From assembly GCF_050916235.1 (NCBI RefSeq), contig NZ_CP104854.1, positions 4,030,001 to 4,094,000 on the forward strand: 64,000 nt of DNA, in the 5' to 3' direction. The stretch comes from Maridesulfovibrio sp050916235. Its GTDB lineage: Bacteria; Desulfobacterota; Desulfovibrionia; Desulfovibrionales; Desulfovibrionaceae. Positions 8,789 to 17,574 of this stretch are shown piece after piece. Made by a program: the position numbers and the translations under genes. The notes beneath the pieces are model-generated. The model was not told the DNA's origin and did not search any database. It saw only the letters and a list, made by a program, of their open reading frames with translations. Numbering within the stretch: the stretch's first letter is position 1; every line of letters begins with the position of its first letter.

Positions 8789-8817
8789 TTGCAAATAAGT
8801 TCAAAGATAGTTACAAA
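8789..8817 (+). promoter_or_regulatory. Promoter of tRNA-Leu copy 2
   Basis: TTGCAA (8789-8794), a 17-bp spacer and TACAAA (8812-8817) precede copy 2 by about 40 bp. The same TTGCAA-N17 arrangement stands before copy 3. Both leaders then share GAGACGTTC and a few bases later ACACCTCA, so promoter and leader were duplicated with the tRNA. Confidence 0.5.
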
Positions 8818-8856
8818 CTTCCTCGTTGAGACGTTCTTTGAACAAAACACCTCAGG

Positions 8857-8943
8857 GCCGAGGTGGTGGAATTGGTAGACACGCTGTCTTGAGGGGGCAG
8901 TGGAAGAAATTCCGTGGGGGTTCGAATCCCCCCCTCGGCACCA
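8857..8943 (+). tRNA. tRNA-Leu (GAG), copy 2
   Basis: Identical in all 87 bases to the copies at 8638 and 9639. It has its own promoter-like sequence and is followed 12 bp later by a strong rho-independent terminator, so it is probably an independent transcription unit. Confidence 0.97.
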
Positions 8944-8955
8944 CGCAACAGACGA

Positions 8956-8985
8956 AGGGCCGGAACGAAAGTTCCGGCCCTTTTT
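8956..8985 (+). terminator. Rho-independent terminator after tRNA-Leu copy 2
   Basis: AGGGCCGGAAC (8956-8966) and GTTCCGGCCCT (8971-8981) form an 11-bp stem around a GAAA tetraloop, followed by a run of five T. Confidence 0.9.
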
Positions 8986-9572
8986 GCGTTTGTATGGCAT
9001 TATGAGTTTTAGCATGATGTTTGTGGAGTAAGGCTGGTTGCAAGGTATTTCCGCAAACATGATGGCTTAAGCTGGAGTTGTTTTTGTGTGTCAGCCAGAC
9101 TGTGTCTTTTGATTCGTCTGTAGCATTTCATTTGGTTGGTTATGAGACCTTCTCATCATTTTGTCTGGAATAGAATTTTAAACGTGTTGCCACTAGGTTG
9201 TTTAATGGAAAAGCTTGGTTACGTGAGCATATTGGCTGTCGATTTTGGGAATAGGATTTTAGGCCTGTTGTTGCAGGAAGGTTGTAAGAATGAATTGGAG
9301 TTGTGATGATAACTGTTTTTTGTAATTGTAATCTTTGTAATGAATTATAACGCCTGAAATGTGTCCAGAATCGTTTTTTCGCGGCTTTGTCTGGATGTCC
9401 CTTCGGGTGAAAGGAAAGTCTTTTCTGAGGCTAATCCGTGATGAATGTGCGTGGCGAGAGTTGAGTACACGTTTAATTAAGCAGCTGACAATTCTGGATT
9501 CCGCAAAGTCTTTCTTCTTGATTTAATTAGTCAAATTGCGAGAAAAAATATCAAATTATTATCAAAAACATC
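8986..9572. other. Intergenic stretch between tRNA-Leu copies 2 and 3
   Basis: About 590 bp without a convincing coding frame. It is T/G-rich on the plus strand. I see no repeat of the tRNA, no inverted-repeat ends of an insertion sequence and no clear small RNA. It may be the decayed remains of something that separated the two tRNA units. Confidence 0.4.
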
Positions 9573-9601
9573 TTGCAAAGAGTTACAGATTTCCGTAAAC
9601 A
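9573..9601 (+). promoter_or_regulatory. Promoter of tRNA-Leu copy 3
   Basis: TTGCAA (9573-9578), 17-bp spacer, TAAACA (9596-9601). It matches the copy-2 promoter in the -35 box, in spacing and in distance to the tRNA. Confidence 0.5.
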
Positions 9602-9638
9602 CTTCTTCACCGAGACGTTCTTACACAGAACACCTCAA

Positions 9639-9725
9639 GCCGAGGTGGTGGAATTGGTAGACACGCTGTCTTGAGGGGGCAGTGGAAGAAATTCCGTGGG
9701 GGTTCGAATCCCCCCCTCGGCACCA
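9639..9725 (+). tRNA. tRNA-Leu (GAG), copy 3
   Basis: An 87-base tRNA identical to the other two copies, with encoded CCA and anticodon GAG. It stands 695 bp after copy 2, behind its own promoter and before its own terminator. Confidence 0.97.
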
Positions 9726-9735
9726 TGCAACAGAG

Positions 9736-9768
9736 AAAAGGCTGAAGCTTAAGTTTCAGCCTTTTTTT
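9736..9768 (+). terminator. Rho-independent terminator after tRNA-Leu copy 3
   Basis: GGCTGAA and TTCAGCC form the core of a stem (about 9740-9761) extended by A-T pairs, with seven T after it. It differs in sequence from the terminator of copy 2. Confidence 0.85.
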
Positions 9769-9864
9769 GTGACTGTTGTGTTGTTTTTATATATTTTACT
9801 CGACAATATTAGATAAGTGCTCATGCTATAAATTTATATATCCGGTAGGAACTGGGCAGATAGC

Positions 9865-10572
9865 CTATAAAAGTTTGTGCATGTTCTTGAGAGCTTCACG
9901 CTTGCTTAATCCGGATAATCGTTCCGAATTGTCTTCGACATATTTTTTTACCTCTGCCGGATAGGTCCAGGCATGGTCGCGTAAGGCCCAGCCGATCCCC
10001 TTGCGCAGGAAGAATTCTTTTGAATCTATACTTGGCTCAATACAATGTTTGAGAAAATCGAAATCGAGTTCATCTTTGAAACGTAATTGGCAGAGAATAG
10101 ACGAGCGGCGTTTCCACATATCGTCGTCCTTAGACCAGTTCAGCATTTCTCTTCTCATCTGCTCAGGAGTGCTGCGCAGTATGTTTCCTAGTGGGCTTGC
10201 CATGTTGTCGCAATAATCCCACCATGCTCCTGTTACAATAATTTCTTCAAATAGCGGAAGGGCATTCCATGTATGGAATGCCTTACTCGGTTTCCAGTCA
10301 ACTAGATCTATTGCGGCATATCTTTCTTCTCGGTATCGGGCATTGCGCCATAATTCAAGCGTTGCCTCACTCCATTTATCAAAATTCCAAGGTCCATTTT
10401 TTTTGAAAACAGTATGGCAGGACTTGCGTCTGATCGGAGTTTGGATGCCGTAGAATGGCATCTGTGATTTCATGTAGCGTTGCATATCTTCTGCTCGGCT
10501 TGGGTCGGCCAGTTGTTCGAGCTCTTCACGGATTGCAGTAAGCAGATTTGATGGCATGGTGCTTAATTCCAT
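9865..10572 (-). CDS. DNA alkylation repair protein, AlkD-like
   Basis: This 235-residue protein belongs to the AlkD family of HEAT-like-repeat glycosylases that remove bulky or positively charged alkylated bases such as 7-methylguanine. Family signatures are visible in order: MPFYGIQTPIRR near residue 38, YREERYAAIDL near 80, GAWWDYCDNMA near 115, WKRRSSILCQL near 152 and RKGIGWALRDHAW near 190. The Trp and Asp residues of WWDYCD match the AlkD active-site region. The ATG at 10572 is used; ATG 10557 has a better spaced GGAA and is an alternative. It is a single gene, pointing towards the tRNA cluster. Confidence 0.9.
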   Translation of the reverse strand: MELSTMPSNLLTAIREELEQLADPSRAEDMQRYMKSQMPFYGIQTPIRRKSCHTVFKKNGPWNFDKWSEATLELWRNARYREERYAAIDLVDWKPSKAFHTWNALPLFEEIIVTGAWWDYCDNMASPLGNILRSTPEQMRREMLNWSKDDDMWKRRSSILCQLRFKDELDFDFLKHCIEPSIDSKEFFLRKGIGWALRDHAWTYPAEVKKYVEDNSERLSGLSKREALKNMHKLL

Positions 10573-10589
10573 TATTTAATTTGTTGTTA

Positions 10590-10847
10590 TAACTAGTTGA
10601 AACAGTAGTTACATTGATGAAGAGGACAATGATGCCCGATTCTCGAATTACGACTGTACAATGACTTATGCCGCTGTGCAACGAGCACTGCTGCAAGACC
10701 AAGCCCTGCAAATATCAGAATTATTGTAAAGATTCTTCCGAAGGGAGATAGATCGTGTTTCTCTCCTAATTCAATGATTGTTATGGTGGTGACCGTCATG
10801 CGGATGGCATCAAGTACCGACTGATTGTCTTCAAGAAACAGGTGGTC
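10590..10847 (-). pseudogene. Remnant of a potassium channel (pore and second helix)
   Basis: On the minus strand, after a stop at 10850-10848, an open frame reads LEDNQSVLDAIRMTVTTIT, then ELGE and LSPFGRIFTIILIFAGLG. This follows the pore helix, selectivity filter and second transmembrane helix of bacterial two-helix potassium channels. The filter, normally TVGYG or TVGFG, is degraded to TIIELG, the first membrane helix is missing, and the frame after the second helix no longer resembles the usual RCK domain. I read it as a decayed gene, not a working channel. It lies between the alkD-like gene and glutamate decarboxylase. Confidence 0.55.
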
Positions 10848-10951
10848 TCATGTTTCTCCTGCCAGATTGAACATAAAAGCAATAACTATTTGAATGTTAT
10901 GCGAATATTTGGAGAAATTGTTGAAAATTACGTTGGTTGCAGTTTGATTTT

Positions 10952-10981
10952 TTGACCGTACAGGATAGCCCGTTTTAGAAT
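10952..10981 (+). promoter_or_regulatory. Putative promoter of glutamate decarboxylase
   Basis: TTGACC (10952-10957) and TAGAAT (10976-10981) stand 18 bp apart, matching the sigma70 consensus at five of six bases each. The start would fall near 10988 and leave a leader of about 117 bases before ATG 11105. Confidence 0.5.
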
Positions 10982-11104
10982 TAGTGAGTTTTCTTATGGT
11001 AAACCAGTTGCGGCACATTTTCCAATATGTTTATATGTCAGGTGGTTATTTGGATTTTAGTTGAATTGTTGTCAAAGACGCACGCAAACACAGCGGGGTT
11101 GACC

Positions 11105-12505
11105 ATGTTGCATCATATTAAGAAAAACAAAAAGGACATTGAGGACCGTCGGAACTACATAATGCCGGTATACGGATCACGAGATCTTGAGGATCCGATA
11201 CCCAAATATTCATTGCCGGAAAACAGCATTGATCCTCGCCATGCCTATGCTTTAGTGAAGGATGAGCTTATGCTCGACGGTAACTCCCGGTTAAATCTGG
11301 CAACGTTCGTAACTACCTGGATGGAGGATGAGGCCCGCCAGTTGATGGCCGATACTTTCGACAAGAATATGATCGACAAGGACGAGTATCCACAGACTGC
11401 CGAGCTTGAGGATCGTTGTGTTCATATACTCTCCGACCTTTACAATGTTCCAGATGAAAACGGCGCTTGTGGATGTTCTACAACCGGATCCAGTGAAGCA
11501 GCCATGCTCTGTGGGATGGCCCTTAAGTGGAAGTGGCGCGAAAGGATGAAAGAAAAAGGGAAATCTACAGACAAGCCGAACATGATTATCAGTTCAAGTG
11601 TTCAGGTCTGCTGGGAAAAATTCTGCCGTTACTGGGAGGTAGAACCTCGGCTGATTCCTGTTTCAGATGGCAGATACAGCATGAAAACTGAAGACGTTAT
11701 TGCTGCCTGTGACGAAAATACAATTGGGATTGTAGCAATTCTTGGAACTACTCATACCGGTGAATTTGAGCCGGTTAAAGAATACAATGATGCGCTTGAA
11801 AAATTCAATGCCGAAACCGGATTTGATATTCCTTTGCACGTTGATGCGGCCAGCGGTGGATTTATTGCCCCGTTCATAGCACCTGATCTTGAATGGGATT
11901 TCCGGTTGAAGTGGGTGAAATCAATAAACGTGTCTGGTCATAAGTTCGGGCTGGTATATCCCGGGGTCGGCTGGGCGATCTGGCGCAATGCGGTAGAGTT
12001 GCCTGAAGATCTTATTTTCAGGGTGAACTACTTGGGGGGAGAAATGCCCACTTTTGCCCTGAATTTTTCAAGGCCCGGAAATCAGGTTGTGGCCCAGTAT
12101 TATAATTTTATCCGACTTGGGAGAGAAGGGTATACCCGTGTAATGCAGGCCTGTATGGATACGGCAAAATTTATTAAAGGTTCACTTGAAGAAACCGGTG
12201 TATTTGAGAGCCTTTTACCTGAGCTGAAAATGCCTTTGATCACCTTTCGCATTCGTCGAGATATTGAAACCGGTTTTGACGTTTTCGGAGTCTCGGAAAT
12301 GTTGCGACATAGAGGGTGGCTCATTCCAGCTTATACTATGCCTGAAAACTGCGAGGATGATGCCGTCCTTCGAATTGTTGTTAAAGAAGGCATGAGTATG
12401 GATCTCGCCCATCTACTAATGGAAGATTTCAGGAGAATTATTGAAAAATTCAGTAAGAAACCGGAAAGAATTCAGAGCACCAAGAGGACTATGAAGCAGT
12501 GTTAG
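11105..12505 (+). CDS. gad: Glutamate decarboxylase (PLP-dependent)
   Basis: The enzyme converts glutamate to GABA and CO2, consuming a proton; it often serves acid or osmotic stress. From ATG 11105 the product is 466 residues, the same length as E. coli GadA/GadB, and it aligns by eye from LDGNSRLNLATF onward. TTGSSEAAMLCGMA, HVDAASGGFIAPF and the PLP-lysine motif INVSGHKFGLVYPG are present. An in-frame ATG at 11027 would add 26 mostly hydrophobic residues not expected in this family. No GABA antiporter gene is nearby. A terminator follows at 12561. Its setting in an accessory stretch hints at acquisition. Confidence 0.93.
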   Translation: MLHHIKKNKKDIEDRRNYIMPVYGSRDLEDPIPKYSLPENSIDPRHAYALVKDELMLDGNSRLNLATFVTTWMEDEARQLMADTFDKNMIDKDEYPQTAELEDRCVHILSDLYNVPDENGACGCSTTGSSEAAMLCGMALKWKWRERMKEKGKSTDKPNMIISSSVQVCWEKFCRYWEVEPRLIPVSDGRYSMKTEDVIAACDENTIGIVAILGTTHTGEFEPVKEYNDALEKFNAETGFDIPLHVDAASGGFIAPFIAPDLEWDFRLKWVKSINVSGHKFGLVYPGVGWAIWRNAVELPEDLIFRVNYLGGEMPTFALNFSRPGNQVVAQYYNFIRLGREGYTRVMQACMDTAKFIKGSLEETGVFESLLPELKMPLITFRIRRDIETGFDVFGVSEMLRHRGWLIPAYTMPENCEDDAVLRIVVKEGMSMDLAHLLMEDFRRIIEKFSKKPERIQSTKRTMKQC

Positions 12506-12560
12506 TGGGGTGTTAAGTTTTCAATTCTAATTTAGACATAGCGTTATCCAGAAAAGTATT

Positions 12561-12595
12561 AACCGACGACCCGTAAAGGGTCGCCGGTTTTTTTT
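12561..12595. terminator. Terminator between gad and the DsrE-like gene
   Basis: AACCG-A-CGACCC (12561-12572) pairs with GGGTCG-C-CGGTT around GTAA, followed by a long T run. On the plus strand it ends gad; it reaches the stop codon of the convergent DsrE-like gene. Confidence 0.8.
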
Positions 12596-12944
12596 ATGGT
12601 TTTATGTATGCGCAGCCGGAAGCCTGCAGCTTGCATAGCTCTGCGACTCCTGCAGGGACAATTTCGCAGGCATCAAGCATATCCTGCTTTTTGTAGTTGA
12701 ATTTATTCATGGAATTGTTGCAGAGACAAAATCTGACTCCTTTAGAGTTCAGTTCTTCAATCTGATGCATGTTGCCTTCCGCAAATTCTTTGCGGAAGAG
12801 GCGAACGGCATGACCATTTGCCACCATATGAATTTCAGAACCACTTGAATCGCCATCATTGAGGAGGTTAATCATATTTGCTAACCCCATTCTCAGTGTT
12901 TGGTCGTCATCCCAGTCGATATGGAAAACTACCTTATATGACAT
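12594..12944 (-). CDS. DsrE/DsrF-like family protein
   Basis: A small soluble protein of about 116 residues beginning MSYKVVFHIDWDD. The pattern (beta strand start, NMINLLND, EIHMVANGHAVRLF, then ELNSKGVRFCLCNNSM and a late AGVAELCKLQASGCAYIKP) matches the DsrE-like superfamily of sulfur-relay and related proteins. Two Cys near residue 72 (FCLC) lie where other family members hold reactive sulfur-carrying cysteines. I chose ATG 12944 because GGAG stands just before it; an ATG eight codons upstream has none. The precise role, sulfur transfer or other, cannot be told. Confidence 0.8.
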   Translation of the reverse strand: MSYKVVFHIDWDDDQTLRMGLANMINLLNDGDSSGSEIHMVANGHAVRLFRKEFAEGNMHQIEELNSKGVRFCLCNNSMNKFNYKKQDMLDACEIVPAGVAELCKLQASGCAYIKP

Positions 12945-13075
12945 AACTCCAACCTTGTTACCGATCATGAAAAATGACCGGAAAATCTCATTTATTCGTA
13001 GACATCGCCAATTACAGCCAATACAATTTCTGTTAATCGAGACTATACATAAATTTGATAAAAAGGAGACTAAAA

Positions 13076-13273
13076 ATGGCCGATATTAAAAAAAGTGTTG
13101 AATATATTTTTCATGGGCTTGATGCACTGGATGTACTGCTTTGCTCAAAGGAAGCTGAGAATCTCAATGTCAGGAATATTGTCGGTCTGCTTCACCCTAT
13201 TCTTGAAGATGCCAAAAGAAGGGCGCACACGGAGTTTTCAGCCCGAGGATTGAATAAAGAGAATAAAGAATAA
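13076..13273 (+). CDS. Small helical protein of unknown function
   Basis: A 65-residue protein (MADIKKSVEYIFHGLDALDV...) with a good AAAGGAG Shine-Dalgarno 7 bp before ATG 13076. It appears mainly alpha-helical, carries a single Cys and a charged C-terminal tail, and has no membrane segment. It is followed after 16 bp by the amidohydrolase gene, so the two may be co-transcribed. I do not recognise a family. Confidence 0.7.
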   Translation: MADIKKSVEYIFHGLDALDVLLCSKEAENLNVRNIVGLLHPILEDAKRRAHTEFSARGLNKENKE

Positions 13274-13289
13274 CAGGATGTTAAGTTGA

Positions 13290-14543
13290 ATGAATCTGAA
13301 TGAAAAAGTCAAGGATGAACTTCCTCTGTTAGTTAGTCTGTACAAGCATTTGCATGCCAATCCGGAACTTTCCGGCAGGGAGAGGAATTCTGCCGCTATT
13401 ATCGCAGAAAAGCTTGAAGAATGCGGACTTCAGGTCACCCGTAATTTCGGTGGTTATGGTGTTGTCGGTGAAATGGTTAACGGGACCGGGCCGACAATTA
13501 TGGTCAGGGCAGATATGGACGCCCTGCCTATAACCGAGGAGTCCGGGCTGGATTACGCCAGCAGCGTAGTGACGGAAGATGCTGCAGGAAATAAAGTAGG
13601 TGTGATGCATGCCTGCGGCCATGATGTCCATATGGCCGCTCTTATCGGAAGTGCCAGAGTTATGTCCGCAATGAGAGGAAGCTGGCAAGGTCGGATCCTT
13701 TTTGTCGCTCAGCCTGCTGAAGAATCCATGTTCGGGGCAAGAGATATGATAAGGCAGGGGCTTTTTGAAAAGTTCGGTCGTCCTGATTTTTGTTTGGCGA
13801 CGCACGTATTTCCAAAAATTGAGGCTGGCAGGATTGCCGTTCGTCCCGGGCCGATAATGGCCGGAACTTTTCAGCTCAAGTTAATTGTGCGTGGAGTAGG
13901 GGGGCATGGTGCCATACCACAGGAGAGTCGTGACCCGGTGGTGCTGGCTGCCCGGATAATTACATCATTGCAGACTATAGTCAGTCGGGAGTTCAGCCCC
14001 CTTGATCCGGCTGTGGTTACTGTCGGGTCCATACATGGCGGAACCAGATCCAACATTATTCCTGAAAAGGTTGAGCTGGAAGTCACCGCCAGATTTTTCA
14101 ATGAAGACGGGCGCAATAGAATTCTGAAATCCATTGAGCGGATTTGCCGGTACGAGGCCCTTTCAATGGATATCCCTGAAGAACTGCTTCCGATAATTGA
14201 GCTGGACGAAGAAGGGGAGTTACCTGCAACTGTAAATGACAGCTTTCTTGCTGCAAAGGTCAGGGAGGCTGTATCTGAGCAGCTTGGCTCTGAATTTTGC
14301 CTTGAGGCCGAGATGGTTATGGGGAGCGAGGATTTTTCTCTTTTCAGGACTGCGCTTGCTGATGAAATTCCCTGCTGTCTCTTTTTTACCGGGGCTACCC
14401 AGACAGAGGAAATGGAGTTGTTTCAGCAGAAGGGTATCAACCCGCCCAGCCTGCATAACAGCAGATTCTGTCCTCCTCCGGAACAGACCATTTCGACAGC
14501 AGTAAGTGCGATGTGTGCGACAATTTTGAAGCTTATGTCCTGA
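13290..14543 (+). CDS. M20 family metal-dependent amidohydrolase
   Basis: This 417-residue zinc or manganese hydrolase belongs to the hippurate/N-acyl-amino-acid amidohydrolase group (M20D). Metal-binding motifs are visible: VRADMDALPITE near residue 72, MHACGHDVHMAALIG near 107 and QPAEESMFGARDMI near 147, followed by the dimerisation domain starting GVGGHGAIP. A late GSEDFS motif completes the metal site. It probably frees amino acids from N-acyl or peptide-like conjugates in the cytoplasm. It starts 16 bp after a small unknown gene; a terminator follows at 14681. Confidence 0.92.
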   Translation: MNLNEKVKDELPLLVSLYKHLHANPELSGRERNSAAIIAEKLEECGLQVTRNFGGYGVVGEMVNGTGPTIMVRADMDALPITEESGLDYASSVVTEDAAGNKVGVMHACGHDVHMAALIGSARVMSAMRGSWQGRILFVAQPAEESMFGARDMIRQGLFEKFGRPDFCLATHVFPKIEAGRIAVRPGPIMAGTFQLKLIVRGVGGHGAIPQESRDPVVLAARIITSLQTIVSREFSPLDPAVVTVGSIHGGTRSNIIPEKVELEVTARFFNEDGRNRILKSIERICRYEALSMDIPEELLPIIELDEEGELPATVNDSFLAAKVREAVSEQLGSEFCLEAEMVMGSEDFSLFRTALADEIPCCLFFTGATQTEEMELFQQKGINPPSLHNSRFCPPPEQTISTAVSAMCATILKLMS

Positions 14544-14680
14544 AAAGAGCCCATATGTTGAGAAATGGTCTGTTCTATCCCAGAAGGAGTTGCCTGTTTA
14601 GGACGTTGAAGCTGAATCTGTTTGAGTCATCTGCTGGTGTTGGCAGAGACCATTTGGCCAACTTACAGTAATTATGTAGA

Positions 14681-14711
14681 AAGCCCTGCTGAATTTATCG
14701 GCAGGGCTTTT
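14681..14711 (+). terminator. Terminator after the amidohydrolase gene
   Basis: AAGCCCTGC (14681-14689) pairs with GCAGGGCTT (14701-14709), followed by TTT. It ends the rightward pair of genes before the convergent TPR gene. Confidence 0.75.
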
Positions 14712-14832
14712 AAATATCATGTGAATCTGACTTCTCATGGCTGACTTCTGGAGTTAGGACTTGCCCTACGAAAAGGAGAATCAAAAGAGCTTCTTCAGAT
14801 CACTGGAGGCGTCCTCACGGGAAAAGGTTAGG

Positions 14833-16920
14833 CTAAAAAGGAAAAGAAGTTTCCTTGCCGGTTACAGCCTGTGTCAGTTTTCCTTCAATGGCATTAAGCC
14901 GTGCTTCGGCTGCTTCTTTCTGAGCTTTGCGGTCAGCCCTTTTTATGACAGTTTTCAAAAACCGTTTAGCGGTTTCAAACTGCCCCTTATGCTCGTAAAT
15001 CATGGAAGCGCGGTACATGGCGGTAACTGCCCATATGTTCTGTTCGGGAAATTCCCAGGCAAGCTCAAGGTAATGTTTCAGGGCTTTTTCCTTATCCCCC
15101 ATGGCGTGTTCTCCTTCAGCTATCCAGAATAGGATTTCAGCTTTCAATTCATCATTCAATCCGTTTTTGTTTTCCCAGATTCTTTCAAGTATGGCTTGAG
15201 CTTTTTTCAAGTCTCCTTTCTGCTGAATCATGAGTGCCAATTTCAATTCTTTTTCTGGGGAAAGGGTTCCGCCTGAATCAAGAATTTCATTATACCCCTT
15301 AAGGGCCTTGGCATCTTCTCCTGCAGAAAGGTTGTACTCCACTGCTGCTGCAAGCCATTTTAGTCTAATTTTTGGGCCGAATTTATCCTGATTTACCCGT
15401 TTGAGGTAAAATGCTGAAAGGTTGAAATCGCGTTTTTGAGCCGCATTCTCTGCCAGATAAATGAAGCTGCGTGCTCCCAATTCAGAGCCTGGAAATAAAA
15501 ATGCGCTACGGCGGGCTAAACTTTCGTCCATTTTAAGGTCAGCAGCCATATTTAATTCGGTGAAAAGGAGCAGCCTATCCAAGGGATAGACATTGATTTT
15601 CTGGTTCAGTTCAGTCGAGGAGAACGAGTGCCAGAAAGGCATTTTTGTGCTGGGGAAGTAGTCAACTCCAGCAGCTTCGCAGAGATTGGCAACTATAAAA
15701 AGATGATCGTTTTGACCCTGATCGCTGCTGTTCAGTACCTTTGCAAGCGGGGGCCTGAAGACAATTGCTGCAGCAATTCTCAAGCTCATTGGCAGCCTGT
15801 CATTGTCCAGTTTTTTCCATACCGATTCAGCCTCTTCCAGATTGCCGCTTAAAAGTGCAAAGGCAAAGCGATAATTCTGCAGGGCTCCGACAAGCTCAGT
15901 AGAAAGCAGCATAGACCCCGTTTCCCGATCAATAGTTTCAAGTGCTTCATTCGGTTCCATCTCAAGAAGCTTTTTGCGAAATGCGGACCAAGCAGGAGAG
16001 GGGGGAGCCACAAGCTGCCAAAGGGCAGGGCTGGCCGTGGCAGGATCAAGTACCCCTGCTTTGAAAAAAGCCTGGGCTCTGACAAGATTGCCGGACTCAA
16101 AATCAGTCATGTTTTCAGGAGAGGTTCCAGTTTCAAGGAATTTGTTTACAGATTGCCAGAAAGTTCCGACTGTAGAGTTGCTTAGGCCTTCTAAAGTTTC
16201 AGTGGATTTATCCCATTCGCCAAGGCTTGCAGAAGCCAGAGACTGAGCTATCAGTATCCGGTCATTTTCTGAAACTACGGTTGCATTGCCAATTTCCGGA
16301 AGCAAGCCGGAAGTTGCGTTCAGAACATTAAGTCCCGGCTTGCTGTTGATGACAAAATAAGCTGTAGGCCAGACTTTTTCAGCCTGATTGAAAGATTGCG
16401 AAAGCAGCATCTCACGGGCTTCACGTGATGATTCAGGGGTAACGAAGCTGCCCCAAAACAAGGCCCTCCAGACATCAAACCAGACACTTTTCAGGTAAGG
16501 CTCAGCTGTAAATCTCGCAACCATGGTCTCTGTATCCATGAGTCTTGCAGCCTGACTGAACCAGATTACTGCTTTTACGGGGTCACCAAGTGATCTTTGA
16601 GCCTGTCCGCCTAACCAAAGTCTACTTACTTCCTGCTTTTTATTTTCAAAAGAGGGTGTGCTTTGCAGAATTTCCAGGCACGAAGAGAATCGTCCGAGAT
16701 TATAGGCCGTCTCTGCTCTTTTCAGGATAAGGTCGGGGGACCCGGCATCTGTTGAATAATTATTTTCAAGTATGTCCCAGGCGCCATATTTTTCAAGCCA
16801 GGTTTCAAAGGATTCCTGCTTGCTGGTAGAAGCGGCAAATATGTTTGTTGAGATAGAGGTGCTGAGAACTATTGCAGCCAGAAGAGACCGTATGGATATT
16901 TTTAAAAAGCGCGATTTCAT
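14833..16920 (-). CDS. Exported tetratricopeptide-repeat protein
   Basis: The 695-residue protein begins with a signal peptide (SLLAAIVLSTSISTNIFAAS, cleavage expected after residue 29-30) and is otherwise built of helical TPR-like hairpins. Clear repeats occur near residues 65-125 (LILKRAETAYNLGRFSSCLE) and from about 530 to 690 (ALKGYNEILDSGG, KAQAILERIWENKNG, AEGEHAMGDKEKALKHYLEL). No enzymatic motif is seen. It is probably a periplasmic scaffold with a distant likeness to the helical part of soluble lytic transglycosylases or to BamD-type proteins. It stands alone, with an AT-rich gap upstream. Confidence 0.8.
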   Translation of the reverse strand: MKSRFLKISIRSLLAAIVLSTSISTNIFAASTSKQESFETWLEKYGAWDILENNYSTDAGSPDLILKRAETAYNLGRFSSCLEILQSTPSFENKKQEVSRLWLGGQAQRSLGDPVKAVIWFSQAARLMDTETMVARFTAEPYLKSVWFDVWRALFWGSFVTPESSREAREMLLSQSFNQAEKVWPTAYFVINSKPGLNVLNATSGLLPEIGNATVVSENDRILIAQSLASASLGEWDKSTETLEGLSNSTVGTFWQSVNKFLETGTSPENMTDFESGNLVRAQAFFKAGVLDPATASPALWQLVAPPSPAWSAFRKKLLEMEPNEALETIDRETGSMLLSTELVGALQNYRFAFALLSGNLEEAESVWKKLDNDRLPMSLRIAAAIVFRPPLAKVLNSSDQGQNDHLFIVANLCEAAGVDYFPSTKMPFWHSFSSTELNQKINVYPLDRLLLFTELNMAADLKMDESLARRSAFLFPGSELGARSFIYLAENAAQKRDFNLSAFYLKRVNQDKFGPKIRLKWLAAAVEYNLSAGEDAKALKGYNEILDSGGTLSPEKELKLALMIQQKGDLKKAQAILERIWENKNGLNDELKAEILFWIAEGEHAMGDKEKALKHYLELAWEFPEQNIWAVTAMYRASMIYEHKGQFETAKRFLKTVIKRADRKAQKEAAEARLNAIEGKLTQAVTGKETSFPF

Positions 16921-17499
16921 ATTGTCCTCTTAAATAGGATTGAAGTCGAGAAGTTGATTTTCTCAAGAGCAATAATGAAAAGACGAGCAAGAGGCAAATG
17001 TCGATACCTTGGGAAATGAAACCAGAAAAAATGATTTCTATTTTAAGCGAGATGTTCATGAAATTGTTGGTTTCAACCAGATTTAAAATATGGTTAATCT
17101 ATAACATAATGAATTTTAATATTTAAAATAAAAGTAGATTATCGATTTATTTGGGGTGATTCAAGGCTGCACGAAGATAGTTAGAATTGATTTTGAGTAA
17201 AGTTTACATAATTTACATTATGAGACATATGTGTAATGCGCTGAAATAATGGTATTTTATGAAATTTATATTTTTACCTCGTTCCAAACTCATTGTATCA
17301 AATCTTAACGACAGCTTCTGGCTTGGTCTGTCCTGAATTTGCTTCTATGTTTTGGCGAAGTCGATTGGACTTCTTAAATAACCTTAATCCGTCTCTAAGT
17401 AACGTCGTCCAAATTTGTCTTCTAAGCGGTTTTTAGGAAATTTTGACATCATGGCCCGGAGAATTTATACGAGGTTTATAGCTAATCATTAAAGCACAT
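16921..17499. other. AT-rich intergenic region
   Basis: About 580 bp of very AT-rich sequence with no convincing coding frame. It presumably holds the promoter of the leftward TPR gene. I see no RNA gene or repeat that I can support. Confidence 0.4.
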
Positions 17500-17536
17500 A
17501 AAAAATCCCTGAACGCAAACCATACGTTCAGGGATT
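17500..17536 (-). terminator. Terminator of the transaldolase-like gene
   Basis: ATCCCTGAACG (17505-17515) and CGTTCAGGGAT (17525-17535) form an 11-bp stem. Read on the minus strand, six T follow, fitting an end for the gene at 17575-18168. Confidence 0.85.
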
Positions 17537-17574
17537 CAGATTCGTTCAGCTGGAACTGGCTTGATATAAGTCAG

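Noticed and set aside
8638..9725. The three tRNA repeats considered as a CRISPR-like or att-repeat array
   Set aside because: Each repeat folds as a full tRNA-Leu with CCA; spacing is irregular and no cas or integrase gene is near.
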